A stretch of DNA of 64,000 bases from the NCBI RefSeq assembly GCF_932294415.1, contig NC_065538.1:42809843-42873842 (forward strand), in the 5' to 3' direction. Of the stretch, positions 1-12,811 are shown piece by piece (positions within the stretch are counted from its first letter, which is position 1; every line of letters begins with the position of its first letter). This stretch comes from Quercus robur. Its lineage: Eukaryota > Streptophyta > Magnoliopsida > Fagales > Fagaceae. The notes under the pieces were generated by a model. That model was not told the DNA's origin, did no database searches, and was given only the letters and a program-made list of their open reading frames with translations. Position numbers and translations under genes: made by a program.

Positions 1-978
1 AAAAATAGGAATGTATTCAAATAACTTAAAAGCTACAGGTTTGCCATTCAAAATAATAATAATAAATAAATAAATAATAATAGTCACAAGGAAATTTTAT
101 CATATGAACGGACAAAAATATATTTGTCAATCACTGGGCCCTCAACAAGAAGGGAGCAAGCAACTTTTTTGCTTGGGAGTATGGGCCTGGATACGCTTAC
201 GGGTATAATATGGTAACACGAACAATTTCTGAAAAATTATAACTTGAAACAACTAGTACGATATCATTATGACATGGCTACAACACAGGTACGGCACCCT
301 AAAATAAATGAAGTTTCAATGCTTCTAGCTTTTTTGCAATCACCAGGTTATTTGTTCAAAATATAATGGATAATCAGTCTAATCCAGAAACCACTCCATC
401 CCAGAGCACAAGAAACAGGCTAGCTGCAACCTATATTTTGCTGCATTATTTGGAAATTTTCAATTTGAGAGGTCATCACACTAGTAAATAAAATAAAACT
501 TTTATTTTCTTAGTACTGATTGTCCAGCACTTCCAAAAAAAAAAGAGAAAACCCACCAATCAGGAATACAAGTTACAATCACTCTCATGAATGTTTTTTT
601 CAATGACCAAGCTCACCTAACTCAAACTGAACATGCTTGAGCCACATCTTCAACCGGTCTAATAGTATCTCGCAATCCATCCTACATCTTTAAAAGAAAA
701 AAGGCCAAGCAAAAGAGGCTCTGACAAGAAAAATCTCAGTAATTCCAAACAGTTCCCATTTGTCAGTCGAACCACACAAAGAATCAACTAAAAAATCAAA
801 TGATGCTGAAGCTCCCTTTCAAAAAAATCAAGTGAAGCTTTTATATCCAATATCATCAGTCCCAGGGTCAAGCCTCTCAGGAATTTTGGATCTGAAATGT
901 TGCCAAGCAGCCATGAGTGGATGTGTTATAGGAATGGGAAGAGAATTAAAGCATTTGGTATTGAACATATCATCATCC
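1..978. other. 3' flank of the BAC1-like gene, no gene seen
   Basis: AT-rich sequence downstream of the BAC1-like stop codon (the gene reads leftwards). The first few hundred bases beyond the stop are probably its 3' untranslated region, but no poly(A) site can be fixed. No conserved coding frame or named repeat is recognised. Confidence 0.5.
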
Positions 979-3900
979 TCACTCATGCTTGATCCCTAAA
1001 AGTTTCATTGCTAGCTCCCAGGTAACAATTGCTGCTGCATTGGCCGGAAATGCCCGAACAATGGTGGGACCCAGACCTGTATAGCATCCTTTAAGTCCAG
1101 CCCTCCTGTAAATCTACAACAGAAGACCCATTCAGCTTCCCTCTCTTCTAAGAACCCAAAAAAGGAACAAGAAAATGCTTTTCCATCTACTTTTCTTCCA
1201 TTTCGTAAACAGATATAATAGAAGAAGGCTGCCATTAATGACAGTCATGAAATGGAGGCAATCGAGATGACTTACCGAGCTCAAGATTTGAAACGGATTT
1301 CTTGAAGAGCTTTTATCTGGGGAAGTCTGTATTATGGTTTTTGCCACATCAAGGGGCAAAACAGCAGACCAAAACTAAAAGAATGGCAGGAAAAGTTTTT
1401 TACAATATGATGGGTAATTAGTGGAATCAGAGACTGAAATATGTGAAACATAACACTTTAATAAGAAACATGCTGAAGTTGTCAAGAGGCTTACAGCTAC
1501 ACCACCAAGGCCACCACTCAAAATCCCAATTCCCGCGTCAATCAAGTGGCTGTTTTCAGATGAAGCAGCTTTTAGTTGTGAATGCATGTAATAACGAACA
1601 TACTCATAAATACTAAAAAAGACTGCATTGCCACTAGATTCTCTTAGCAATGTTGTAAAACCTCCACGAAAAATGCCTGTAACCTGAAAGGTGTTATGTC
1701 AGATTAAAAACAAAACATTCATAATGATGCTAAATGCAGATGATTTTCTCACCCCTTCAGTTTTTACAGTTTTAAGGGCACAATCAAGGGGACCACTGTA
1801 TCTACTTGACTTTGGAACCAAAGAGTCAGCACCTTGAACTTGCATCCTACACTGAAAAGCTCATTGTTACAAGGTACCATCAGAAGCAACAGAGCAAATA
1901 TGGAAAACAATCTTGCAACAAAAAAACCCTCCCATTCACTTTACCTTCACCAGCTCTGATGGACATAACACAAAACTGATGAGAGCTCCCCCAAAAGCTG
2001 CAGAAGGAATAATCACTTGGGGCTGTGGGCAACTACTTTGTACACCTCCCTTCATGATAAGAGAAAAAATGAAAAATTTAACAATTGTTCAGTAATTATA
2101 TAAAAGATGCAAGACCGTTCAGAAGAACTATATCCACAAAATCAGTTAATAGTGACTGTTTCACAAATAATATAATTTCAGCCGACTAAATTAAAGACAA
2201 ACCTGCAGTGACTGCTTTGTTTGGGAATAAACACCAAAAAGAAGAGAACTCTCAAAAGCCACCCCAACAAAAGATGGTGTTGCCCCTCTATAAAGTCCTC
2301 TAAACTGTCAGAGACAAACTTCACTTAGTTTCTCAAGTAGGAAAAAAAATGTGGAAAATTCAAATCATACAACCACCCCCACCCCCACTTTTCTCCTTTC
2401 TCTAAATAAAGGCAGGGGATGGGGGCAAAGACATCCTACATTGTCATTTCAGAACAATTTACAAGTTGGCGATGGCACGATGCCTAAAATGTTGGGTTTT
2501 ATGCATTATTATAGGCAATATTGCTATATAAACTTGGAAAGGAAAGAGAATTTTGTGTGATATAGATCACATTTAAGACCATAAAACATAACCAGTCCAC
2601 TAATTTGTTCTTGATGTTACTATCATAAACAACTACAGATAATTGTTCAAAGACTTGGATATTGATTCATAATATAGAGAGAGGTTGCAGATGCTTAAAT
2701 GCAAATGACTTCACTCTCAACTACCTTAATGTTAGTATTGAGTTGACAATTTAAAGACTAGATGAGTACTCAACTTCCAGATTTCCCGACATAATGCAAG
2801 AGATCACATTACACAAATGCCCCTAGCTGCCCAAAGGCTTTGATGCAAATTCTTATGATGTTCAACCAGCCAGTTAGACCCAAACTACTAGTTGAACTTT
2901 AGAAGGTGGCAGGTTACAGCTAGAATAGGTGAAACCTGACCAACTACGCAGACAGAAAAAATTAAAAAATTTTGGGGAGAAGAGGGCAGAGGGGGGTGGA
3001 CAATGAGTACTCAAAAGTAAATCTGTGAATTATCCTTATATAATTCGGTTTTAAATATAAGTTTGAATATCACAAAGCAAATATAAGGTTAAATATTTAT
3101 ATAAACACAATGGCATTCAAGATAATAAGGTCCTTTATGCAATGGAAACTTAAGATTGAATTAACCTTCTTTTTGGACTCTAATTGATGGATCACCAAAG
3201 AAATCACCTCACATTCATCAACCTAAATTACACATATGATAATAACCATGGCTAATTTTGTCTAGGCAAGGACCATTATTGTCATGATAACAAGGTCCAC
3301 AAATTTTCGAATCTAAAAGCCTTCTTGCCTCTTCTAATACCAACTCCATCCAAAATAATAGGGGAATGATCAAACAATAATATAGACGATAAACATTACT
3401 AAAATGCTCCTCCCAATCCAAAGAGACCAGAAATCTGTCCAGGCAAGATAACGAAGAGGCCCCTGTTTTATTTTAGTTAAGAAGCTTAAATTGCTAAAGC
3501 AAGATCTATTTAAGTGGTTATAAGGAGGTGTTTATGGAAGTTATTAGTAGGTCAGTCATATGGAGGGCAGACTGCAATCAACAAAGGAGAGAAGTGTTAG
3601 AGATTCTGCTACAATAACTCTAGAGACACAAAGATTTTCAAAAATATTTCACATTTACCAAGGTGGCAAGTTGTTTATGGTAAATGATAAAGTCATGTTA
3701 GTGGTAGGCCCAAATGAGAACCAATAAAAACCATAAAAACCTACCAATTCAACTATGGTAAAAATTGTTGTGTATTTACTCATTCTTCTAAGGCAGAGCT
3801 AGAAAAAGTCATTCTGATGGAAGAAATTAGTTAGAGACCAAAAATCACGAGCAATTGGATAAAGGAAGGTGACCGCAATACTAAAGTTTTTCATCAGTTG

Positions 3901-6900
3901 CCAATTCACATAGACGATACAATCATATTGATCAATTTCAAGTGGAGGGGAATATAACTGACAATCAGGGGAGGCTTAGGGTAAAAATAGTAGAGGACTA
4001 TAATGGGCTACACACAAAGTCGACTACTTGGAGGCTGCAATTGGATGGCTCACCTTTTAGTGCTCTAGATCTAGCATCAGCTACTCAATTAGAGCAACCT
4101 CTAAAGAGGTTTAGATTTTCCAGGCCCTTACAAGTCTGAATGGGGACAAGGCACTACGTCCGAACGGCTATACAATGGCTTTTTTCCAGGCTCGCTGGAG
4201 TGTGGTGAAGGATGAAATTTTAACTTTTTTTCAAATACTTCCAAGCAAGTGGTGGTTTTAAGAAAAGTCGGCATGCTACATTTATAGCCCTTATTCCTAC
4301 AAAAAAAAGTAGGGGCCATGAATGTCGAGGATTTTAGACCCATCAGTCTCATCGGAAGTGTGTACAAAATTCTAGCTAAGGTCCTTGCAAACAGTTTGAT
4401 GAATGTAATGGGAGAGTTGATATCTAGTACACAAAATGCTTTTATTCATGGGAGATAAATCCTAGACTTTATCTTGACTGCAGAGAATTGCTTGAAGAGT
4501 AGGTTATGGGAAAGACTTTCTGGGGTCTACAAACTTGACTTAAAAAAAGCTTATGATCATATGAATTGGGACTTCCCACTGTATATACTGAGATGTGGTT
4601 TTGGTGAATGAGGGTTGAAGTAGATTTTTTCCTTGTATTTCTACAATCCATTTTTTGGTGCTTGTGAATGGGACTCAAAGTGTCTTCTTTGCAAGCACTA
4701 GGGGTTTACAATGATGGGGATCCTTTACCTCCACTCCTTTTTGTTTTTGTGATGGAAGCTCTAGGTAGAATGTTTTTCAGGGCGGAGGAAGGGGGTTTCT
4801 TGTCAAGGTTTCCAATAAAGGCAAACACCTATGTTATGAAGATTTTACACTCGCTTTTCACAGATGATACCCTCATTATGTGTTGTGCAAGGCCAGAAAA
4901 ATTGCGGTATCTTCGCTTTACTCTTTTTCTTTTCAAAGCAGACTCAGTGTTGAAGATAAATCTGGGTAAATCCAAAATGATGGGAGAGGTTGCAAATATG
5001 GGAGCACTAGCAGATATCCTTGGGTGTAAAATGCAGACCTTACTTTCGAAATATTTGGGTTTGCCCCTAAGAGCTCAATTCAAAGCAATACCTATTTGAG
5101 ATGGCATTCTTGAATGAATGGAGAAGCGGTTAGCATGATGTAAAAAGATTAATCTCTCTAAAGGGGGAAGGCTTACTCTAACTAAAAGTACGTTTTCAAA
5201 TCTCACTACATACTGTATGTCCTTGTTCCCTCTCCTAGTTAGCATGGTTACTGTATGGAGAAAATTTTAGAGGGATTTCTTATGAGGTGGTTTGGCGGGT
5301 GAGTTTAAATTCCGCCTTGTGAATTGGGACTCATGACGTTATCTATTCAGGACAGGGGTTTAGGGATTAGACGTTTCATGGTTTTCAATCAAACCTTGTT
5401 AGGGAAATGGCTTTAGTGTTTTGGATTGGAGACAGATTTTCTATGGCGTGAGAATTCCCACTAAGTATGGGCTTTCACAGGATGGTTGGTGCACAGCTCC
5501 TGTGGGAGGGACCTATGATGTGAATCTTTGGAAACATATAAGGGATGGGCCACGTTTACAAATTTTGTAAACTATGAGGTAGGAACAGGGATAGAATTCA
5601 GTTTTTGGCATGATTGTTGATGGGCTGATGAGTTTTTTAGGGATTGCTATCTGAAAAATTTTCAAATTACTAGAGATAAAAAGGCAATGGTGGCTGATTA
5701 TTTGACTATGTCAGGCAGTATCCTTCATTGATACTCAATTTTTATTTGAGCTACATATGATTGGGAATTAGAATCTTTGGATTCATTTTTGGATGATTTG
5801 TACTCCAACATCAGGAGGATTGGATGACTTGGAGTTTGTTTAAGGCTCGGAAATTTGAAGTTGGCACTTATGACCGTGCTTTGCAAATAAGTGGGGATTC
5901 CTCCTTCCCCTAGCGAGTTATTTGGAGAGCAAAATTTCAGCCCTAGGTTGGTTTCTTTATGTGGGTAATAGTGAAAGGCAAGCTCATAACAGCAGATAAT
6001 TTAATGTGATGGGGAATTGTTCTTCCTGATTGGTGTGCCATGTGTAAGTAGGATGGGGAGACAATCAATCAATTATTTCTACATTGTTGGGTGGCTAGAG
6101 AGCTATGGAGTTTTATGTGGTGTCTTCTGAGTGGGAATTGGGTGGTGCCACCCAGATTTACTGCTATGTTGGGCTGGGCTTCCAGTTAAGAAGGATAGGT
6201 TCTTATTTGATATGAACTGTTTGGAGAGAAAGGAATTCTCATGTTTTTGAAAATAAAGATTCTTCTATAGCCCAGCTTAAATCACAATTAATGGACACCT
6301 AACATGCATGGAACCAGGCTCTCTCTCCTTCCCTGGACTGTGGTTCTGATTTGCTGTCTTTTCTAGATAGCATGTTTCTCTATTGACTCTTTTTTCTTTA
6401 TTTTTGTCTTTGTTTGAGAGCTCCATAGTATACTCCCTGTGTACTGAAGCCTCATCCCCCCCCCCCATTTAATGAAATTATACTTCAATATTGGTAAAGA
6501 AAATAAAAGAGATAATCTTGTCTCTCAAAAATGAAAAAATTCGACAACCATACTCCTTCAGTCTTCAGTATTCTTGTAGTGCAATGCCAACCACTCCTGT
6601 ATGTAACCCCATGTGCTTCAGTATTGTGCTTTTGCAGCTTCACCTAATATGTGAATTACACAAACAAGTGAAGCTTAAGAACGCAATTTTATTGGAACAA
6701 AAAAAAACCTATACAAACAGATTAAATAAATTCAATCATTTTCAAGTCCCAAATGATCATCTTTCAAGAAAGGCCCATAATGTGCTGATTTCATCAATAA
6801 TCATATAAAGGGAAACTTTTACTTTACCAAAAGAGTGAAACCTGACTGTGGTAAAATTGTCCAAAAGACAGCTGAAACAAAATGTAGATCACAAGAATGC

Positions 6901-8496
6901 CGCTATATGATATTCACTTGACCAATTTTTCATAAGAAGAAAAGTATTTCTGGATACCATTATGTTGTTGAGCAGGAAAATATTTACTGATTCTGATGCA
7001 TTGTGGTGAAGAAAGGATGTCTTAATTAATAGTTTGCATGACAATGAAGAAATTTTGTATTTATACTACTTCGCAATCACGTTGCGCACCTTATACATGC
7101 ATTCAAACTCTTTATATTTGTGGTCCATTTGAGTAGTATAGTACCCCTTATTATCACACTTATCCAAAAACAAAAAAGTAGTAACTCTAGTTTTTGCAAG
7201 TTCCTATGCAGGATGAAAACTCCCTTTGAAGTGGGAAGCAAAGCACTGCCAAAGCTTTTAATAAAGCTACAGGAAGCTCAATTCTTGACACTTAATAGAA
7301 TACAAAATCCATACATAGACTTCCTCTCTCTTGTCTTATTAATTACAAAACTTAATGTGATACCCCAAATTGTGTGAATTTGATTGGATGAATTATATAA
7401 GAGTGTTGTGCAGGCATGTGCTGAGCCCCACAAGGAGCTCTAATCATAACTTGTCTAGCCCTTTTGGGGCATTGTGGAAATGTAGCTAGGACTTGCTTGG
7501 GTGACAGCACTTTGAATTCTGTAGTATTCAAATTTTCCAACTTTTATGTTTCCAGCAATTCACAGCAATACATGAAATTGCCTAATATGGGTAGAATAAA
7601 CATAATCAGAATTACTGTCATAGCATATAATATATTGGTAAAACTGCAATCCATGTCATTTCTATATTCTAGAGAGGATTCCTTGTTCATGAAGATTCAT
7701 TGTCAACTTTTGCTTCTTCCAATTTTTAAACAGCTCATTTTTAACAATACATTAAGCAAAAATAATCAAACTGATACCAACCTAACTCCCACCTCTATAG
7801 GTATGGTTCACCTGAATTCCATTTAATTAATCGTAAACAAAATAAAACAAAGTCAAAGAAACAAGATTTTCAAACTGATCCTTTTTAACATGTGCAATTA
7901 AAAAGATATATAATTCAAACTTTTGGGGAGAGAACAACTTCGGGGTACTCCAATTGAGTAGTTAATATAACATATAGACATACCACTTAACCCAAAAGCT
8001 TACGCCTATGCGTTTGGCCCAACTATGTTTATATCAACCACTCACTCTTGTCGTTACTATTCAACATGGAACTTCACTCACACGTGCATACCCAACACAA
8101 AACAAACTAATACCATCCTGAATCCAATCTGTAGGTAAGGTTAACTTCCACTATCTAAATTTTCGTTTGATTAATTGTAAAAATAAAAATAAAAAGACAA
8201 AGACAAAGAAACAAGATTTTCCCAAATTAAAATCTTGGGCTCAAAACTCACTCAAACTCCTCACAATTCGACTTCTTCTACAGAAAAATTAGACACCCAG
8301 AAAAGAAAAATGCATTAAAATTACAAAACAATGGGATCTTTAAAAGTGAAACATGGGATTGAATAGATACATCATACATGTGCTTATAATTTGTATAATA
8401 AGAGTTACCTTAACTGTGTCGAAAGGGTGACCCGTGATGACAGTGGCCACACCGGCGACTAAGCCTGCCACATATTCCTTGTAACTGGAACTCTCC

Positions 8497-8501
<5 letters not shown>
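979..8501 (-). CDS. BAC1: mitochondrial basic amino acid (arginine/ornithine) carrier, 8 exons
   Basis: Mitochondrial carrier family protein of the inner membrane, closest in pattern to plant BAC1, which exchanges arginine and other basic amino acids for mitochondrial arginine breakdown. Exons in gene order are 8409-8501, 6554-6643, 2203-2304, 1945-2049, 1753-1851, 1495-1683, 1276-1374 and 979-1113. All junctions are GT-AG and phase 0, giving 303 residues, normal for the family. Three carrier signatures P-x-[DE]-x-x-[KR] are visible: PFDTVK (residues 26-31), PSELVK (125-130) and PLDVAK (233-238). Matching glycine motifs such as EGFRGLYRG (60-68) also occur. The start is the ATG at 8501, preceded by a CT/GA repeat leader. 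Intron 2 (2305-6553) is unusually long because it holds a LINE. Family assignment is strong. The arginine specificity is inferred from resemblance to BAC1 rather than from substrate-contact residues. Confidence 0.93.
3440..6490 (+). mobile_element. decayed 5'-truncated LINE (L1-like) in BAC1 intron 2
   Basis: Plus-strand LINE remnant, antisense to its host gene. Broken frames show the link region ending in [14 protein letters not shown] near 3860, reverse transcriptase blocks ([19 protein letters not shown] near 4320; [15 protein letters not shown] near 4530; FTDDTLIMC near 4860) and a zf-RVT region near 5930-6130. The longest open piece is 4668-5099. No RNase H domain is seen. The 3' end is near the C-run and AATGAAATTATACTT tail at about 6450-6490. 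The 5' edge is approximate. Many stops and frameshifts make it non-functional. Confidence 0.8.
7357..7545. repeat. possible LTR fragment in BAC1 intron 1
   Basis: Begins TGTGATACCCCAAATTG, a start seen in plant Ty3/gypsy LTRs, and continues with a GC-richer stretch unlike the surrounding intron. No partner LTR or target duplication was found. The assignment rests on the look of the end only. Confidence 0.3.

Positions 8502-8533
<32 letters not shown>
8501..8533. repeat. (CT)n microsatellite in the BAC1 5' leader
   Basis: About 16 CT units directly upstream of the ATG (GA repeat on the coding strand). GA/CT tracts are common in plant 5' leaders. Length variation here would alter leader length but not the protein. 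Confidence 0.9.
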
Positions 8534-8534
<1 letters not shown>

Positions 8535-8544
8535 AACTTTCAGT

Positions 8545-8830
8545 TACTAATAGTCACTAACTATGGGACTGACTGGGACTATTATATGGAATTCCATGTC
8601 ACAATGTCACTCGACACAAATCTCTCTCTCCACCTCTGATGCTACTATGTTTTTTATTACGTGGGTTTTTAGGGGTTCGTCTGAGATTCTTAGAAGGATT
8701 ATGGGCTATTGCCTAATTTGATTTATTTCAGGTGGTTCTACTAACTTCATTAAGCTTAGGTTCTCTCAAAGAGTTTTATAAGCTTTAAATAAAGACTGTT
8801 TTTGCAAAATTCTAGCACCAGAGCTTTTAC
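8545..8830. repeat. duplicated BAC1 upstream region, copy A
   Basis: Promoter-proximal sequence of the BAC1-like gene. It matches 9917-10138 and, beyond that, 14798-14850. Shared blocks include CTGAGATTCYTAGAAGGATT and CTTAGGTTC...AGAGTTTTATAA. Copy A has no insertion at the two points where copy B is split, so it preserves the empty site. Confidence 0.75.
8582..8589 (-). promoter_or_regulatory. possible TATA box of the BAC1-like gene
   Basis: On the gene strand the sequence reads CCATATAATAG about 85 bases before the ATG, with the GA-rich leader in between. Position and sequence suit a TATA element, but no start site is known. Confidence 0.4.
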
Positions 8831-8837
8831 TTTTTAT

Positions 8838-9415
8838 TTAGGGTTAAAAACGAGTTGAGTTTTGTCGAGTAGTACATGTTCAAATTTGGCTCGTCAGTAA
8901 AATACAAAAACTCAAGTTTGGCTTAAGCTTGAGACAAGCCTAAAATATTGTTTGAGTTTGAGCTCGTGGGAAAGCCAAAAAGTTTGAGCTTGGCTTGGCT
9001 TGGCTTGGTTCATTAGTCAAGCCAAACTTGAACTTAATATCAAGCTCAAACTTGAGCTTAGATCAAGCTTTTGAGCTTGAGATCCAACAAAATTACATTA
9101 TCAAATGTTTAAATCTCCCAAAATCAAATAAACAAAAATAAGAGGATAGCATACTCATTTTATCATGCTTATAGTCCCACCTATAATTAGCCATTGTTCA
9201 AACTACAACTTTACAAAATTAAATCCATCCATTCATCTTTCATTGTCTATAGCTTCATCAATTGTTTAAAATATAATTTTTACATCCACATTAGATGGAA
9301 AAGAACTTGAAAACGACTTTTTTTGTAATCACTGTGAATAGGAAAGGATTAACAAGTTTCATAATTTTACATTAGATGGTGGATAAGGAAGGACCATATG
9401 TGGCCCACTTATAAA

Positions 9416-9478
<63 letters not shown>

Positions 9479-9835
9479 TATTTATAATGAAAGTCTAAAC
9501 AAGTGCTTGATCAGTTTAGAGAGAAGTGAAAAAATAAGGTAAAGGGTAGTGGTCCAATATGAGACATGTTATTATTAAGATATGTATAATGAGTTTATTT
9601 AGAAAACACATATCAAGCCTATAAATGAGTCTATACTCGAATTGTTTTGTATCGAGCTTTATAGCTCACAAGCTTGTTTAAGAACAAATATTTTTGCTTG
9701 GGCTCGGCTTATTTACTAAACAAGTATAAAACTAAGGCTCAAGCTTGGCTTATTAATAAACAAACAAACATGAACAAGCTTTTTATCGAGTCAAGTCCAA
9801 ATTGTTTATGAACAGCTTGGTTCATTTACAACCCT
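8838..9835. mobile_element. 998-bp Mutator-like element with 9-bp target duplication
   Basis: Flanked by perfect 9-bp direct repeats ACTTTTTAT (8829-8837 and 9836-9844), the size expected for Mutator-like elements. Ends read TTAGGGTTAAAAACGAG on the left and TTCATTTACAACCCT on the right. The subterminal regions are rich in CAAGCTTGAGCTYG-like motifs in both orientations. No transposase frame remains. An (AT)n tract sits at about 9420-9470. Confidence 0.75.
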
Positions 9836-9916
9836 ACTTTTTATGGGCTATCAAAGAATTAATCCTGGCAAACAAGTCGGGTTCGGATAAAACAAAAGTA
9901 ATCGTGAGTATAACAT

Positions 9917-10138
9917 CTCTCTCTCTTACTACTACTAGTCGCTACTACTCTGGTATTTGGGACTATTTTATGGAAGTCCATATCACAATGTTGAGTTACA
10001 CAACTCTCTTTCTCTCCGCCTGTAATGCTACACTATGTTTCTTTTTTGGTGTTTTTAGGGGTTCATCTGAGATTCCTAGAAGGATTATGGGCTATTTGGC
10101 TAATTTGATTATTTTGAGTAGGTCTACCAACTTCATTA
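9917..10138. repeat. duplicated BAC1 upstream region, copy B (left part)
   Basis: Diverged direct copy of 8545-8760 including the CT-rich stretch, the block around GGTGTTTTTAGGGGTTCATC and ACCAACTTCATTA. It is interrupted after TTA at 10136-10138 by the transposon nest and resumes at 14798 with TTAAGCTTAGGTTCCG. Exon 1 of the gene is not included in the copy. Confidence 0.75.
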
Positions 10139-10464
10139 GAGCACTAGCATTGGAGGTGTAAAAACTCCCCAATTGCTATTTTAGCAACTCACAGCCTCAA
10201 ATACACCACACATCCCAAGGTGGATTCTTAAAAGATATACCAACTATGAATAGTCAGTTCTTATAAGAGCATTAGTATTGGTGGAGGCAAATAGATAAAA
10301 TGCTAAATTTAGCAACTAAAAATAAGAGCATTAGCATTGGGGGTATAAAAACCCCCCAGTTGCTATTTTCCCTCCTAAAACCTTAAAACCATGCTCCATT
10401 CGGGTATGCAAACCCAAAACGTTTTCCATCATTATTACAATAAGGTTGCATATATGCAACCTTA

Positions 10465-12074
10465 GAGCACTAGCATCCAGGGATGCATACCAATCTCTAT
10501 TTTACACCGTAAAAACCTATTTTATCTAACCATCTCATTTTATAACTCACCTAACATCCTAGTTTCTATTTTTACATACAACACAATAACATAATATAAA
10601 CCAACACAATAAAATAATATAACTACACCCTAAAATATTACAAATCTCCCCTCCCTCTAAACACCATAAGATATTTGCTAATAAAATAATAATATTTTTT
10701 TTCATCCTAAGCTACAGTTGGTTCTCATATATAAGAACCAAATGTTCATGTATGGTAAAAAATAAAAATGAAAACCCATCCCAGATGTAGCTTCTTTCTG
10801 CCTTATGGGTTGCTAAAATAGCAACCGAGGGGTTCTTACACTCCTAATGCTAGAGCTCTTAGAGCACTAGCATTGGGAGGTGTAAACACCCCCTCAATTG
10901 CTATTTTACAACCAAAACCTCAAAAAAAAAACATGCTCTATCTGGTTTGCTATATGTAAAAAATTATACCATCCCTAAACAATAAGTTTCTACATATACA
11001 ACCCACTGTTCACAGGTTGTAAACTTTAAATCTAATATTTTATTCTCTCTCTCCCTCTTTTCTCTCTTCTTTGATTCTCCCTCTTTTTTTATCTCCATTC
11101 TTCTTTGTCTATCTCTCTCTCTTTCTCTGTCTCTCCCTTTTCTCTCTATATTTGATTTTTTTTTTCTCTCTTCTCTTCTCTGTCTCTTTCTCGGTTGTTT
11201 TTGGTTGGGTTGAATTAGTGGTAATTGGGTTTAAAGTGGTGGGTTGTTTCAGTGGTTGTTGAGTTCGGATTGATGGTGGGTTTCAGTGGTGGTCATTTGG
11301 GTGTTGGTTAGGTTTTACAGTGGAGATCGAGTTTGGGTCACAATGGAGATCAAGTTTGGTCATGGGTCATGGTGGAGATCGAGTTTGAGATCGGGTTTGG
11401 GTTTTAGTGGTCTCTCCCTCTTCAGTCATGTGGGTTTCAATTCCGATGGTGGTCGTTGTGGAGAATGGTAGAGCCGTGGCTTGAATCGGTTAGGGCTTGG
11501 GTTGAATTGGTTAGGGCTTGGGTTGTATCGGCTGCAGGCAATGGGTATTTTGGCTCGGGTTGAATCGGTTGAATTGGTGTGGATATTGGTTGCAGGCGAT
11601 GGGTATTTTGGCTTGGGTTGAATCAATGTGGAGATTGATTGCAGGTGATGGATATTTTGGCTGTGATTTGTTCTATGGGTTCAGATTTGGTTGGGTTTGG
11701 ATTTAGGATTTCAGTTTGGTGTTCCAATGATGGGTTTGGGGTTTGTTTTGGTGTTTCAATGTTGTTTCAGAGGTGATGGTGGTGGTGGTGTTGTTGTTGT
11801 TTGTTGGTTTGATGTATCTAGGTGGTTGGTTCGGTAGTGTTGGTGTTTGAGTGTGAGTTTGGTTGTTGAGGAGAAATGAAGAGATGACAAAGAAATCAAT
11901 AGTTTTTTTTTTTTATATAGTATTTGTTTTATAGTTTATATTATTTTATTAGGTTGCATGTAAAAATAAGAACAGGTATGAAGGGTAAGTTGTAAAATGA
12001 GTTAGTAAAATAGATAAAGTGGTGTTTGAGGATGTAAAATAAAGACTGAGATACATCCTCAGATGCTAGTGCTC
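10465..12074. mobile_element. inner PIF/Harbinger-like element of about 1.6 kb
   Basis: Its two ends match each other better than other ends in the nest: GAGCACTAGCATCCAGGGAT on the left and, inverted, GAGCACTAGCATCTGAGGAT on the right, followed inward by CTCTATTTTACA-like and TTTATTTTACATCC sequences. Both flanks are TTA. The interior is CT-rich (11040-11160), then strongly G/T-rich (11180-11880). Confidence 0.55.
11534..11665 (+). repeat. imperfect tandem repeats, G-rich, three units
   Basis: The block GCAGGCAATGGGTATTTTGG recurs at 11534, about 11592 and 11641 with spacings near 58 and 49 bases. Units are separated by GGTTGAATCGGTT-type variants. They lie in the G/T-rich interior of the inner element. 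Confidence 0.6.
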
Positions 12075-12811
12075 TTACTGTTCATGGGGTTGTAAACAAA
12101 AATATAATATTTTAATCACTCACGCTCTCTCTCTCTCTCTCTCTTCTTGCATTATATAATATTTTTTTATTATTTTATTAAGTAATTTATATTATTTTAT
12201 TGAGTTATATGTAAAAATAAAAATTGGGATGTATGGTGAGTTGTAAAATGAGTTAGTAAAATAGATAAAGCAGTGTTTAAGGATGTAAATTTTTTTTTTT
12301 TTTTTTTTTGTATCCCCAAATGCTAATGCTCTAACAAAAGTGTGCTGCATCAATGAAGCAAAAGCCATATTTTTTGGCTGTTGAGCTACAATGCACAACC
12401 AAAAATGGCTATGCACTATAGCTAAGATGGTAAAAAAAAACAATATTTTATTAAAAGATATATTATTTTATTGTATTGGTGGTGGTGGTTGTTGTTTGTT
12501 GTAGTAGATATATTATTTTATTATGTTGAATGCTAAAATAAAACTACTGATGATGTTGGGTGTTTTCTAAAGTGAAGTGGTAAAATAGATAAAGTAACTT
12601 TTGTAGTACCAAATTGCTAAATTCTTGGCACCACCAATGCTTATACTCTTATAAAACCTACTGTACATAGGATGTAAACTTATTTTTCATTATTTTATTC
12701 ATCTCTCTCCTTAAATAAAAAATCTATGCATCTCTTACTATCTATTGCTCTCTCTCTCTCAAACTCTCTATTCTCTACGGGTCGAACCTCACAAACCACC
12801 AAGGCTCAAGC

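Noticed and set aside
1132..1359. Alternative short minus-strand protein
   Set aside because: It is exon 7 of the BAC1-like gene read through into the intron; the splice donor at 1275 ends the exon.
3942..4139. Short frame in BAC1 intron 2 as a nested gene
   Set aside because: It falls within the link region of the decayed LINE and is out of its coding frame.
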